This document shows positions 1 through 8,209 of a DNA stretch of 64,000 nucleotides, in pieces. The stretch spans positions 40,351 through 104,350 of the forward strand of contig CAJOIZ010000002.1 in assembly GCA_905234835.1 (NCBI GenBank), written 5' to 3'. The notes under the pieces were generated by a model. That model was not told where the DNA came from. It did not search any database and saw only the letters and a program-made list of their open reading frames with translations. Each line of letters begins with the position of its first letter. Position 1 is the first letter of the stretch. The position numbers and the translations under genes were made by a program. Source of the stretch: Paludibacteraceae bacterium (GTDB lineage Bacteria > Bacteroidota > Bacteroidia > Bacteroidales > Paludibacteraceae).

Positions 1-1904
1 TGACAATGATGTCTTTAGGCGTCAATTCTTTCATTTCAAACTCTGCAATTAAGAGATGCGTTTACGAACGAGATCAGCAAGGGCATATAGTGGCTGTTTC
101 ATATCGTAAAAATAATGATGATGATTTTTCTATAAGTGTAACGTGTGATGCAGATGGCATTTACGGCATTAAATATATACTAGATTCTTTAGGCAGATGC
201 ATAAAATTAACATATGTAGATAAAAAAGGAGAACCAGTAAGTAATCGTACGGGGATAGTATCTAAAGAATATACATATGATCAATATGGCAATATCTGCG
301 AAACGAAGAATTTAGACATTAACGGAAAACTAACTTTCAATGAACAATTGTGGGCAAGAGGGGAATGTTACTATAATGAAGATGGTAATTGCTATTTGCA
401 GAAATATTTTGATATTTCTAACGAATTAAGTCCAAACGTATATGGACGGGTGCAGGACTTCTTTCTCTATGACACAGATTGTAATATCATCGAATCGCAA
501 TGCTTAGATGCACGTGGGGATTTGTGTTATGACAAAACGGGAGTTGCAGTCCTTAGGTCGATGTATAATAAGGATGGGAGGACTAAAAAAATAATAAACT
601 TGTCTCCTCAAAAAGAGCCCTGTTGCGATAACGTAACAGGAAGTGCATGGGGGATTATGGAGTACGATAAGTACGGGAGACCAGTTTCTGTAACTTATTA
701 TGGAATAGATGGGAAAAAAACATATATCAAAAAAGGGTACTCATCCATGGTAATATCATATAAAGAAAACAAAAGAACATCTAATACATATTACGATGCA
801 AATGGAGAAATGTGTCTAAATAGAGAATTAAATGTTGCACGACAAACATTTGAGTATGATGAACAAGATTATTTGAAAAAGATTTGCAATTATGGAACGA
901 ATAATGAATTATGTGTAGTTGGGAATGGAGCAATTGAGTGTAGAAATAATCTTCCCAATGGTAATCCAGAAGAAGTATATTTTTTGAACGAACAAGGAGA
1001 AAGATTTAATAATATAAATGGTTTCAATAAAATAAGGATAACCTACAACCCTAATGGTCTAATAACCGAAATGTCATATTATGATAAAAACGATAAGCTT
1101 TGCATGTGTGTAGATGGTTTTGCAATACAACGATTCAAGTATAAGGAGTTAGATTCTGGGATGCAGTACTCAATTTCTTTATATGATACCTTAAATAGAC
1201 CATGTATGCACGCAATACAAAATGTCTCTTCTTGTGTATATGAATTAAATAAATATTCTCAACCTGTTTCTCAGTATACTTATGATACGGTAGGGAGACC
1301 GTGTATAAATAATCAATTATGTGCAAAATGTGAGAATGAATACGACGCTCATGGAAATTTAATACAGACCAAATATTACCAATATAAAGATAATAGGTAT
1401 ATGTTAGCAAAAAACATCGAGGGCGTAGCTATTCAACAAAATAAGTACAACGAGCGCGGGCTATGGATAGAAGCGGCTTCGTATGACGAGTATAATAATG
1501 CCACTTATACCGCATACGGCAACTCAAAATGGCAGAGGTCTTATGATGAGCGTGGACGATGTATTGAATTAAGAAATTACCTTGATGGCAACATGTTATT
1601 TAAAAACGCAGAAGGAGTTGCTATTATTACTTTTACTTATAATGCATCAGGTGATATGGTCGGAGAGAGTTTTCTTGATGAGAATAGGCAACTATGTGAA
1701 AATATATATGGAGTAGCTTATATAGTTAATGAATACAATTCGTTCAAAGGAGTAAAAAGAATAAGTTTTTATGATAGAGAAAACAAACTAACAATGTGTA
1801 GTCATCCAAATTTCAATTGTGCTTATATGGAATTTTTATATGATGAGCGAGGAAATTTAATTAGTACTAGCAAATATGATGAGGAGATGGAAATAATTAA
1901 CTAG
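1..1904 (+). CDS. YD-repeat protein, 5' end outside window (partial)
   Basis: The reading frame is open to the left edge: the codon before the first ATG at base 6 is not a stop, so the true N-terminus probably lies outside. The visible 632 residues are almost wholly degenerate repeats of about 40-45 residues built on Y-D-x-x-G-x-x-x-E and G-V-A-x-x-x-x-x-Y. They resemble the Rhs/YD superfamily but lack the large Rhs core and any toxin domain. From memory, Bacteroidales proteins with an N-terminal TIR and a C-terminal array of this kind exist, and the decayed copy just downstream starts with a TIR, so this may be the tail of a TIR-YD protein. That is inference. The composition is AT-rich, like the rest of the TIR locus. 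Role unknown; a ligand- or protein-binding array is plausible. Confidence 0.7.
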   Translation, partial: TMMSLGVNSFISNSAIKRCVYERDQQGHIVAVSYRKNNDDDFSISVTCDADGIYGIKYILDSLGRCIKLTYVDKKGEPVSNRTGIVSKEYTYDQYGNICETKNLDINGKLTFNEQLWARGECYYNEDGNCYLQKYFDISNELSPNVYGRVQDFFLYDTDCNIIESQCLDARGDLCYDKTGVAVLRSMYNKDGRTKKIINLSPQKEPCCDNVTGSAWGIMEYDKYGRPVSVTYYGIDGKKTYIKKGYSSMVISYKENKRTSNTYYDANGEMCLNRELNVARQTFEYDEQDYLKKICNYGTNNELCVVGNGAIECRNNLPNGNPEEVYFLNEQGERFNNINGFNKIRITYNPNGLITEMSYYDKNDKLCMCVDGFAIQRFKYKELDSGMQYSISLYDTLNRPCMHAIQNVSSCVYELNKYSQPVSQYTYDTVGRPCINNQLCAKCENEYDAHGNLIQTKYYQYKDNRYMLAKNIEGVAIQQNKYNERGLWIEAASYDEYNNATYTAYGNSKWQRSYDERGRCIELRNYLDGNMLFKNAEGVAIITFTYNASGDMVGESFLDENRQLCENIYGVAYIVNEYNSFKGVKRISFYDRENKLTMCSHPNFNCAYMEFLYDERGNLISTSKYDEEMEIIN

Positions 1905-1971
1905 AATTATGGATATATTATAGATCGCAACTTAAGAAAGACATGTTATATTAAATTCCTCCAATATATTT

Positions 1972-2119
1972 ATGCCACGAATATTTATATCATACAAACG
2001 CGCAGACAAGGATCTTGTTTTTCCAATTAAGGACAAGATTGAAACCGCAACCGGCGAAAAATATTGGATTGAGTTATAGAGATGATAGAGGCCAATGTAT
2101 TGAAAGACAGCATGGATAA
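1972..2119 (+). pseudogene. Decayed TIR-YD gene remnant
   Basis: An ATG at 1972 opens 35 codons (stop 2077-2079) that read as the start of a TIR domain: MPRIFISYKRADKD, then a K-I-E-T-A-T-G-E-K-Y-W-I-E stretch, ending where a TIR normally continues. In another frame, bases 2072-2119 encode SYRDDRGQCIERQHG and a stop. This closely matches the YD repeat SYDERGRCIE in the upstream protein. I read this as a second TIR-YD gene reduced by internal deletion to its first 35 codons and part of a terminal repeat. The TIR start is clear. The YD match is short and less certain. Confidence 0.55.
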
Positions 2120-3239
2120 AAATTCTAATGAAATATGGATTTTTCTATCCCATTCAAGCGCAGATTTTGAAAAAGTGCGTTTGTTAAGGAATTATCTGGA
2201 GGAGAAATCTTTCAGACCGCTAATGTTCTATCTGAAGTGTTTGGATTCTGATGAGGAAACATACAATTTGATAACTCGTGAAATAGATGTACGTACACGT
2301 TTTATATTATGCGATAGTGAAAATGCAAGAGCATCAGAATGGGTAAAACGTGAAATGGACTATATAACTTCAAAAGAACCAAAGCGTTCGTATGAGATAG
2401 TGGATTTATCAAAGCCAATTGAAGAATTAAAGTCACAACTTGATACTTATACAAATCAAACTAATATTTTCATTTCATATGCGAAGAGTGACAAAAAAAT
2501 GTGTGAATATATATGCAACCGATTACGTAAATATGATTTGAATGTTTTATGTGATTATGAGTTTCTTGATGGTGGAAGTGATTTTGCAGATGAAATAAAA
2601 AAAGAAATCCGGCATGCCGCAAATAATGGATATTTTATAGCTTTATTTACAACAGATTATATCAAGTCAGATTATTGTCTACATGAAATAAGTTACGCCA
2701 AAAACATTGGGGCAAATATAATTCCCATTGCTATAGAGGAGAATGCATATCATTATCTGTTATACACCCAACATATTTTAAATCCTAAAAATGTTATAAA
2801 TTTATCAACAAATGATAGAGCATCTATAGCGGATGATATTACTGATGCAATACTGAAAATGATTCTTCCGGGCGGAACCCGAATTACTCATGCCGAGAAT
2901 TTTAGATCGGGAAAGTTTAATGATATAGATATTGATGAATCTGAAAAGCAATATAAAATTTTGTTAAAAGAAGCTGAAGATTCACAGAACCCGCATGCCT
3001 TAAAATTTATAGGAAGGTGTTATGAATATGGTCTGGGAGTAGAGAAGGATCTTCGGATGGCAGTAAATTATTATGAAGAATATATTCATGCGCCAGAAAT
3101 TAATTATCATGTGGATGAGGTCTTTTTAGTTCATGTAAAAGAACTTCATGAACAATTATATGGAGTAGTTTCATCAAAAAATAAACAAAATGAGAATCTT
3201 CTCTGTAGAAGTATTAAGCGTATTTTTAATATTAGATAG
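2112..3239 (+). CDS. Tandem TIR-TIR protein with Sel1-like repeat
   Basis: Two TIR domains in a row. TIR1 (about residues 8-105) has F-L-S-H-S-S-A-D and a W-V-K-R-E motif. TIR2 (about 117-245) has I-F-I-S-Y-A-K-S-D and Y-C-L-H-E. The final Glu of each motif aligns with the catalytic glutamate of NAD-cleaving TIRs such as SARM1. Near residues 285-325 a Sel1/TPR-like unit (A-L-K-F-I-G-R-C-Y-E-Y-G-L-G-V) follows. The ORF track starts at 2082, but those ten codons overlap the YD remnant, and homologues I recall start at MDKNS, so I use 2112. The next TIR gene begins 3 bases after the stop, which suggests translational coupling. There is no signal peptide or membrane segment, so it is cytosolic. 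NAD hydrolase or signal synthase activity is inferred from the family. Confidence 0.85.
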   Translation: MDKNSNEIWIFLSHSSADFEKVRLLRNYLEEKSFRPLMFYLKCLDSDEETYNLITREIDVRTRFILCDSENARASEWVKREMDYITSKEPKRSYEIVDLSKPIEELKSQLDTYTNQTNIFISYAKSDKKMCEYICNRLRKYDLNVLCDYEFLDGGSDFADEIKKEIRHAANNGYFIALFTTDYIKSDYCLHEISYAKNIGANIIPIAIEENAYHYLLYTQHILNPKNVINLSTNDRASIADDITDAILKMILPGGTRITHAENFRSGKFNDIDIDESEKQYKILLKEAEDSQNPHALKFIGRCYEYGLGVEKDLRMAVNYYEEYIHAPEINYHVDEVFLVHVKELHEQLYGVVSSKNKQNENLLCRSIKRIFNIR

Positions 3240-3242
3240 ACT

Positions 3243-4532
3243 ATGACACTAACCTACGACATATTTATCAGTTACCGCCGAGATGCGTTTGAGTCGGCGA
3301 ATTTATTTGCAACAAGGTTGAAAGCCCTGGGATACCGCGTGTTCTTTGATGTGGAGTCAATGAATCCCGGTAAATTCAATGAGCAGTTATTAGACGTAAT
3401 CAGCAAGTGCAAGGACTTTATTCTCGTACTATCGCCCAATGCGCTTGATCGTTGCAACGATGAGGGAGACTGGGTGCTCAGAGAAACGATGTGTGCGATG
3501 AAGCATAAGAAGAACATTATTCCGATTATGCTTTCCGGTTTTGTATGGCCAACGGAGATGCCAGAAGGCATGGAGGAACTATGCAACTATCAAGCTTTAG
3601 CACCAGCTCCTAATACCTATTACGATTTGCAAGTGCAGCGTCTTAGAGGCTATCTCAAAAGTAAGGCACATTTTCAAACAAGAAAAAGATGGTTGATAGG
3701 GCTAAGTATCACCATTGGTGTATTGGCTGTAATTATGCTAATAGCTCAATTGACGTATATGCCTGTCGCTCAGCATGTAGCCGACAATCTGACCATGCAG
3801 ACGCAATGTATGAATGATTTGGCATGTATTAGTACTACGCTACAATCGGAATGGGGAAAATATGTCGATAAATATAAAATCAGTAAGAAAAGCGTAGAAA
3901 AATTAGAACTGAAATCCCTTATGTGCAAAACGATTCAAATTCAGGAACGCCAACGGGATGCGCTTTTGAAAACACTAAAAGCCAGTTCGATAAGTTTGAA
4001 TGGAATCTATTTGCCTTTATTCTGGATGCACGGAATCAGCCCTGCCGACTTGTTAATTTGTGACACCTACGCGGAGAGCCTGTTTGATGAACTCCAATCG
4101 CAGATAGATTATTATAACGGTCTATTAGAGAGCGATGAGTACACGCAGTTAAACATGCGAATGGCAAAGATTAACTCCAATATTATTATTGCCTATACTG
4201 CTACCTACTACTATGGTTATCTGCAAATGATGACCCATCTGCCAAAATCTACCTATAAAATGTTTTATGAAGTGTCTCCAGATTGGCATAATCTGCCTAA
4301 GGCAGGTATAGGATGGGCAGATGAAGAATATGAGCGTCAGCAAAAAATATTGGCAGATGAAGCCGAAAAAGAAATGGCGCAGTTGGAGATGATTTTAGCT
4401 TATTCGGAGTCTGAATTGGCTGAACAAGAAGAGAAACTAAGACAATTAGAAGAGATGGCGGATGAAGTGCAAAAACGTATCGATACAATGGGTGTGATTA
4501 ATGCTTTTATCTTGCAACAAATGCAACACTAA
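3243..4532 (+). CDS. Membrane-anchored TIR protein with coiled-coil tail
   Basis: Residues 1-125 form a TIR domain (D-I-F-I-S-Y-R-R-D at the start; G-D-W-V-L-R-E with the catalytic-type Glu). A single hydrophobic segment at about 149-171 follows (WLIGLSITIGVLAVIMLIA). The C-terminal 250 residues are largely helical, and about 355-415 is a strongly charged, Glu/Gln-rich coiled coil. The TIR is expected on the cytoplasmic side with the tail across or along the membrane; topology is inferred. The gene sits 3 bases after the TIR-TIR gene and 8 bases before the TIR-WD40 gene, so the three are probably one transcript. The C-terminal region is not a domain I recognise. Confidence 0.85.
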   Translation: MTLTYDIFISYRRDAFESANLFATRLKALGYRVFFDVESMNPGKFNEQLLDVISKCKDFILVLSPNALDRCNDEGDWVLRETMCAMKHKKNIIPIMLSGFVWPTEMPEGMEELCNYQALAPAPNTYYDLQVQRLRGYLKSKAHFQTRKRWLIGLSITIGVLAVIMLIAQLTYMPVAQHVADNLTMQTQCMNDLACISTTLQSEWGKYVDKYKISKKSVEKLELKSLMCKTIQIQERQRDALLKTLKASSISLNGIYLPLFWMHGISPADLLICDTYAESLFDELQSQIDYYNGLLESDEYTQLNMRMAKINSNIIIAYTATYYYGYLQMMTHLPKSTYKMFYEVSPDWHNLPKAGIGWADEEYERQQKILADEAEKEMAQLEMILAYSESELAEQEEKLRQLEEMADEVQKRIDTMGVINAFILQQMQH

Positions 4533-4540
4533 ACAAACCT

Positions 4541-7246
4541 ATGTCCGAAGAAAAACAATATTATGCCTTTATCTCTTACAAACGAGAAGATAAGAAGGAA
4601 GCGAAACGCTTACAACATCAATTGGAATATTATCGTCTGCCAAATAAACTGCGTCAAGAGAATCCGGAACTTCCTGAATATGTCCGGCCTGTATTCCGTG
4701 ATATGACGGATTTGGATGTCGGTGAACTCTCGACGCTCATACATGAAGCACTTGAGCAATCGCATTATTTAATAGTGGTCTGTTCTCCTCGTGCAGCAAA
4801 ATCAAAGTGGGTAAACGACGAAGTGGAGTATTTTATCTCATTAGACAAGCAAGATAAAATCATTCCATATATAATCGAAGGCGTTCCTCATGCAGATGAC
4901 CCTTCCGAAGAATGTTATCCACCGGCATTGTTGCATCTATCAAAAGAAAAGGAGTTACTTGGTGCCAATATTAATGAAGTAGGCAAAGAAGCAGCAGGAA
5001 TTCGTGTCGTAGCAAAGATGTTCGGTATTCGTTATGATACACTTTATCAACGATATCAAAGAGAGCAAAAGCGCAAAAGGCGAGTGATTGTAATAGCTAT
5101 TGCACTTGTAATTTTATTGCTGTTGTCTTTTGTCGGATATGTGTTGGATAATAACCACTTACTACAAAAGAAGAACGACTTAATAAAATTTCAAAATGAG
5201 ACTTTGGAAATTCAAAAATGCGAAATTGAACAAAGTCGGGATAGTATTATAAAAACTAACGCATTACTTCAAAAGAGTCAAGATAGCATAGAGTCTACAA
5301 ATCAAAAACTTATTGAATATAATGAAAAATTGGTAAAATCAAACTGGCAACTATTGGAAAATGATGCAAAGGCAGTTGCTTCAATAGCAGAAAAATATCT
5401 ACAAGAAGGCGACGCATATGATGCAATGAGATATGCATTATCTGTATTGCCTCATGACATGAAGCATCCAACTCGTCCATGGACCGAAGAAGCAGAGTTC
5501 GTTTTGCGCCGTGCAGCCGTTTCTAATAATTCATGTGTATATACTCCAGATGCGCCATTCTCTGCTGTCTTCAACAGAGATAACTCACTCATTGTATCTA
5601 CCCATGCAGACTCAATGCTTCGATTGTTTGAATATTCGTATGATAAGCCAATACGTTTGAAATATCAAATGCCTTTAAGAGCATCTTATGCTCAATACAG
5701 TCCGAACGAACAATATATTATCGCTAATGACTTTTCTGACACCTCGTTGGTAATTATTGACGTAAAGAGTATGCACATATGTAAACGTTTGACCTATCCG
5801 TCTGGATTGTGGGCGAGTTTTGCTTTTGATTCGACAAATAATGTGTTAATATCTTCTTCACATTCAGGTGATTTCTTATTTTGGAATATGCAGGAAGGAA
5901 AATATTTCGGCACATTGAGGAAAATAATAAAAGGGGCGCATAAGGAGACGTTATCCGAATTAAGAAACTCACTTTCAGTTAGTACAGATGGTACGAGACT
6001 AATTTCTTCTTTAGCATTTGAAAATAAAATTTCGATTTGGGACATCCCAAGCGAAAATCTTATTCGCGAGATATATTCGACTGATATGAGCAGCGAAATC
6101 TTTTTGATTCCCAATAGCCATAATATTCTATATCTTGAAAATGGTTTTAGCTACACACGGCGATGTATTAAAATATTATATGAAAATGATTCTATAGCGA
6201 CGCTTCCTATTCTTATGGAAGGGGTTTCTTGTTGTTCGGTTAGTCATAATGGTAAGTTAGCGGCTGTAGTTGGCGGCAATGAAATTCACTTAGTTGATCT
6301 TGATAATTTGAGCATCATTCGTACGTATAATTATCAGAAAAGAGGTAGTTATTCAGGAATAATGTATTCTGTAGCATTTAATGCATCAGATAATCAAATC
6401 ATTACTGGTGGCGCAGATGGCACTATTAGAACTTGGGATGTGGAGCAAAAGATATTTAATCCTACCATTTCCGTTGATGCATCCGATTGTGTGGCTAGTT
6501 TTGATGCAAGTGGAACCAAAATTATTACAGCTCATGATGATCGAATAATTCGCATTTGGGATAGTAAATCAGAACAACTTCTACAAAGTATTGATACAAA
6601 AAAATTATACCACATGTATAATGATATCAATGACGTGGAATTCGTTGATAATAACAATATTATATGTCGCCAATCAAACTATAAAGTTAAAATAAATTTA
6701 TCGACCTATGAGTGTATAGTAACTAAGTGGTGCTCATTCATGGGAGATACCAGTTTGATGGCATACTCAAGAGATAGTCTATTGGAGGCTATTGTTTTGC
6801 ATGATAATTATAATATTCAATTGACAAATAGAAAGGGTAAGACCGTTTCATTAAAAGGTCATATGGACCGGATTAATAGTGTTGTATTCAGCAATGATGG
6901 AAAATTGTTAGTGTCTGCTGCTGAGGATGGAACAATTCGTGTTTGGAATACTCGGACAGGAAAGATAATGCATGTTCTATATCATGATATGCGAGGTCTG
7001 TATTATGCTGCAATCAGTTATGATAAAAAGCGAGTGGCAACAGTGGATATGGCACATAGGCTTTATATTTGGGATTTGGAATCAGAAAAGGTTACAAATC
7101 ATATTGTATTCGTTTCTACTCCTCGAAAAGTATGTTTCTCCCCTGATGATGAAAGAATATTGTGTGGATTAGATAATGGTGAAATTAAAGTATTATACTT
7201 CCCGCCTATTCAAAAGTTAATAAATGCATCTCTAAAAAGAATTTAA
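4541..7246 (+). CDS. TIR-TM-WD40 repeat protein
   Basis: 901 residues. The N-terminal TIR (about 1-150) has Y-A-F-I-S-Y-K-R-E-D and K-W-V-N-D-E-V-E, keeping the catalytic-type Glu. A transmembrane helix lies at about 182-203 (VIVIAIALVILLLLSFVGYV), followed by a heptad-rich linker to about 265 with repeated Q-D-S-I-x-x-T/S-N motifs. From about 315 to the end a WD40-type propeller is recognisable from units ending I-R-T-W-D, I-R-I-W-D, I-R-V-W-N and L-Y-I-W-D. It was probably the last gene of the tandem TIR transcript before the RyR gene. In signalling NTPases and TIR proteins such propellers act as sensors or scaffolds; that role here is inferred. Confidence 0.88.
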   Translation: MSEEKQYYAFISYKREDKKEAKRLQHQLEYYRLPNKLRQENPELPEYVRPVFRDMTDLDVGELSTLIHEALEQSHYLIVVCSPRAAKSKWVNDEVEYFISLDKQDKIIPYIIEGVPHADDPSEECYPPALLHLSKEKELLGANINEVGKEAAGIRVVAKMFGIRYDTLYQRYQREQKRKRRVIVIAIALVILLLLSFVGYVLDNNHLLQKKNDLIKFQNETLEIQKCEIEQSRDSIIKTNALLQKSQDSIESTNQKLIEYNEKLVKSNWQLLENDAKAVASIAEKYLQEGDAYDAMRYALSVLPHDMKHPTRPWTEEAEFVLRRAAVSNNSCVYTPDAPFSAVFNRDNSLIVSTHADSMLRLFEYSYDKPIRLKYQMPLRASYAQYSPNEQYIIANDFSDTSLVIIDVKSMHICKRLTYPSGLWASFAFDSTNNVLISSSHSGDFLFWNMQEGKYFGTLRKIIKGAHKETLSELRNSLSVSTDGTRLISSLAFENKISIWDIPSENLIREIYSTDMSSEIFLIPNSHNILYLENGFSYTRRCIKILYENDSIATLPILMEGVSCCSVSHNGKLAAVVGGNEIHLVDLDNLSIIRTYNYQKRGSYSGIMYSVAFNASDNQIITGGADGTIRTWDVEQKIFNPTISVDASDCVASFDASGTKIITAHDDRIIRIWDSKSEQLLQSIDTKKLYHMYNDINDVEFVDNNNIICRQSNYKVKINLSTYECIVTKWCSFMGDTSLMAYSRDSLLEAIVLHDNYNIQLTNRKGKTVSLKGHMDRINSVVFSNDGKLLVSAAEDGTIRVWNTRTGKIMHVLYHDMRGLYYAAISYDKKRVATVDMAHRLYIWDLESEKVTNHIVFVSTPRKVCFSPDDERILCGLDNGEIKVLYFPPIQKLINASLKRI

Positions 7247-7317
7247 TCGTCTTTCGCTGATAGAAATCCCACTCTTTATGCCTCTATCATAATGTAACAA
7301 TCAAAATTAGTTATCTT

Positions 7318-7402
7318 ATGAAAACGAACAATTACACACCGCAGCCGGTTGACACAAAGGATGTCAAATTGCCGAGAGAGTTAGAAAACATTAGTAGAAC
7401 AA
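7318..7402 (+). pseudogene. N-terminal part of RyR-domain gene, separated by a one-base insertion
   Basis: ATG at 7318 opens a frame whose 25 codons read MKTNNYTPQPVDTKDVKLPR and on to E-N-I, the usual start of an RyR domain (Y-T-P-x-P-x-D-T then L-P-x-E-L). It then runs out of frame. Removing one A at 7393 gives ...E-N-I-V-E-Q-M-A-K-N-V-H-E-V-W, joining it exactly to the 7403 ORF and completing the canonical domain. This is either a real frameshift or a base-calling/assembly error. Confidence 0.75.
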
Positions 7403-7615
7403 ATGGCAAAGAACGTCCATGAAGTATGGGCTGCTGGACGTATTGAAGATGGTTGGACTTACGGCACTAAACGTGATGATGAGAAAAAGACTCATCCTTG
7501 CCTTGTAGCATACGAGGAACTGCCAGAATCTGAAAAAGAGTATGACCGTAAAACCGGTCTTGAAACTTTAAAGTTCATCATCCGAGCAGGATATCAAATA
7601 ATAAAGAAGCAATGA
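7403..7615 (+). CDS. RyR (ryanodine receptor) domain protein
   Basis: 70 residues in the ORF track, about 98 if the upstream frameshift is repaired. The motifs N-V-H-E-V-W-A-A-G-R-I-E-D-G-W, R-D-D-E-K-K-T-H-P-C-L-V and E-K-E-Y-D-R-K-T-G are the hallmarks of the RyR domain first defined in ryanodine receptors. Stand-alone prokaryotic versions are known, and comparative genomics has placed them in nucleotide-centred conflict systems; I recall this association and cannot check it. Here it follows three TIR genes by about 70 bases, so binding of a TIR-made NAD-derived nucleotide is an attractive inference. The stop codon overlaps the next start as ATGA. The ATG at 7403 may not be a natural start, because residues before it belong to the domain. 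Confidence 0.8.
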   Translation: MAKNVHEVWAAGRIEDGWTYGTKRDDEKKTHPCLVAYEELPESEKEYDRKTGLETLKFIIRAGYQIIKKQ

Positions 7616-8067
7616 AATTTAAAGGCAGCATATACATTACTGACTCAAGCTATATAGCCCTCAAGGAAGATTGGGCGGATGATGATGGCTTTGATCCGAT
7701 GGATGAAACTATTTATTGTCCCGAATTTACTGATAGTTTGATGAAATCCACGGGAACAGGTGATGGAGCATGGAAAGTGTATGAGTGCGAATCGCATAGT
7801 CTTTCCGGAATCCAAGCCATCATCGAAAAAAGTGATTATAGGCGGTACAATGAATTGGGCGAATTTAGCGTGGATTCGGCATCGGCGTGCGTGGTCTATC
7901 AGCATGAAGCAGATGAGTATAATCCGTCCTTTATGGCTACGTTCAAAGACAAGCCACTATGTTGGGTGCTAATCAAGGACTTCGATGGTGTAGTGGAAAC
8001 ATACTATGACTCTGACGGAGAACTCCACTTTATCGGAATAGGGAATCGCTGCTTCTTTACCGCATAA
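7612..8067 (+). CDS. Uncharacterised 151-residue protein coupled to RyR gene
   Basis: The start overlaps the RyR stop (ATGA), so the pair is translationally coupled. I do not have a named family. The order of motifs (I-Y-I-T-D-S-S-Y near the start, T-G-D-G-A-W in the middle, G-E-F-S-V-D-S-A-S-A-C-V-V, Y-N-P, L-I-K-D-F-D-G and a final G-x-G-N-x-C-F-F-T) resembles a widespread uncharacterised family with I-T-D-P-C-Y, G-D-W/G, D-A-G and I-K-D-F-D-G motifs. In this member Cys-Pro is replaced by Ser-Ser. It has no signal peptide or membrane segment. Its position at the end of the TIR/RyR run suggests a partner or modulator; no function can be assigned. Confidence 0.75.
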   Translation: MKFKGSIYITDSSYIALKEDWADDDGFDPMDETIYCPEFTDSLMKSTGTGDGAWKVYECESHSLSGIQAIIEKSDYRRYNELGEFSVDSASACVVYQHEADEYNPSFMATFKDKPLCWVLIKDFDGVVETYYDSDGELHFIGIGNRCFFTA

Positions 8068-8153
8068 ATCAAAACAATTACTACTATCCGATAAAAATAC
8101 GACGTACTTTCTCGATATCTTTGTGGTGAGCGGACCTTGCTCCAATTGACACA

Positions 8154-8194
8154 AAAAGAATTGCGCTACATTGTTTATGTAACGCAATTCTTTT
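8154..8194. terminator. Bidirectional hairpin terminator
   Basis: AAAAGAATTGCG-c-TACAT pairs with ATGTA-a-CGCAATTCTTTT around a 5-base loop, with one mismatch. A-tract and T-tract flanks make it work in both directions. It lies between the 3' ends of the + strand TIR/RyR locus and the - strand beta-barrel gene, and marks the right border of the AT-rich island. Confidence 0.8.
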
Positions 8195-8209
8195 CAATCT
8201 GGCTTCGTC

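Noticed and set aside
1-1904. Rhs/polymorphic toxin
   Set aside because: YD-type repeats are present, but the Rhs core, a PxxxxDPxGL-like cleavage motif and a C-terminal toxin are absent.
2112-7246. Thoeris system
   Set aside because: TIR genes fit ThsB loosely, but no ThsA (SIR2/Macro-SLOG) or other known Thoeris effector lies in the window.
8116-8123. TATCTTTG as a + strand promoter after the TIR locus
   Set aside because: No TTG at the right distance, and it would make only a 70-base transcript ending at the terminator.
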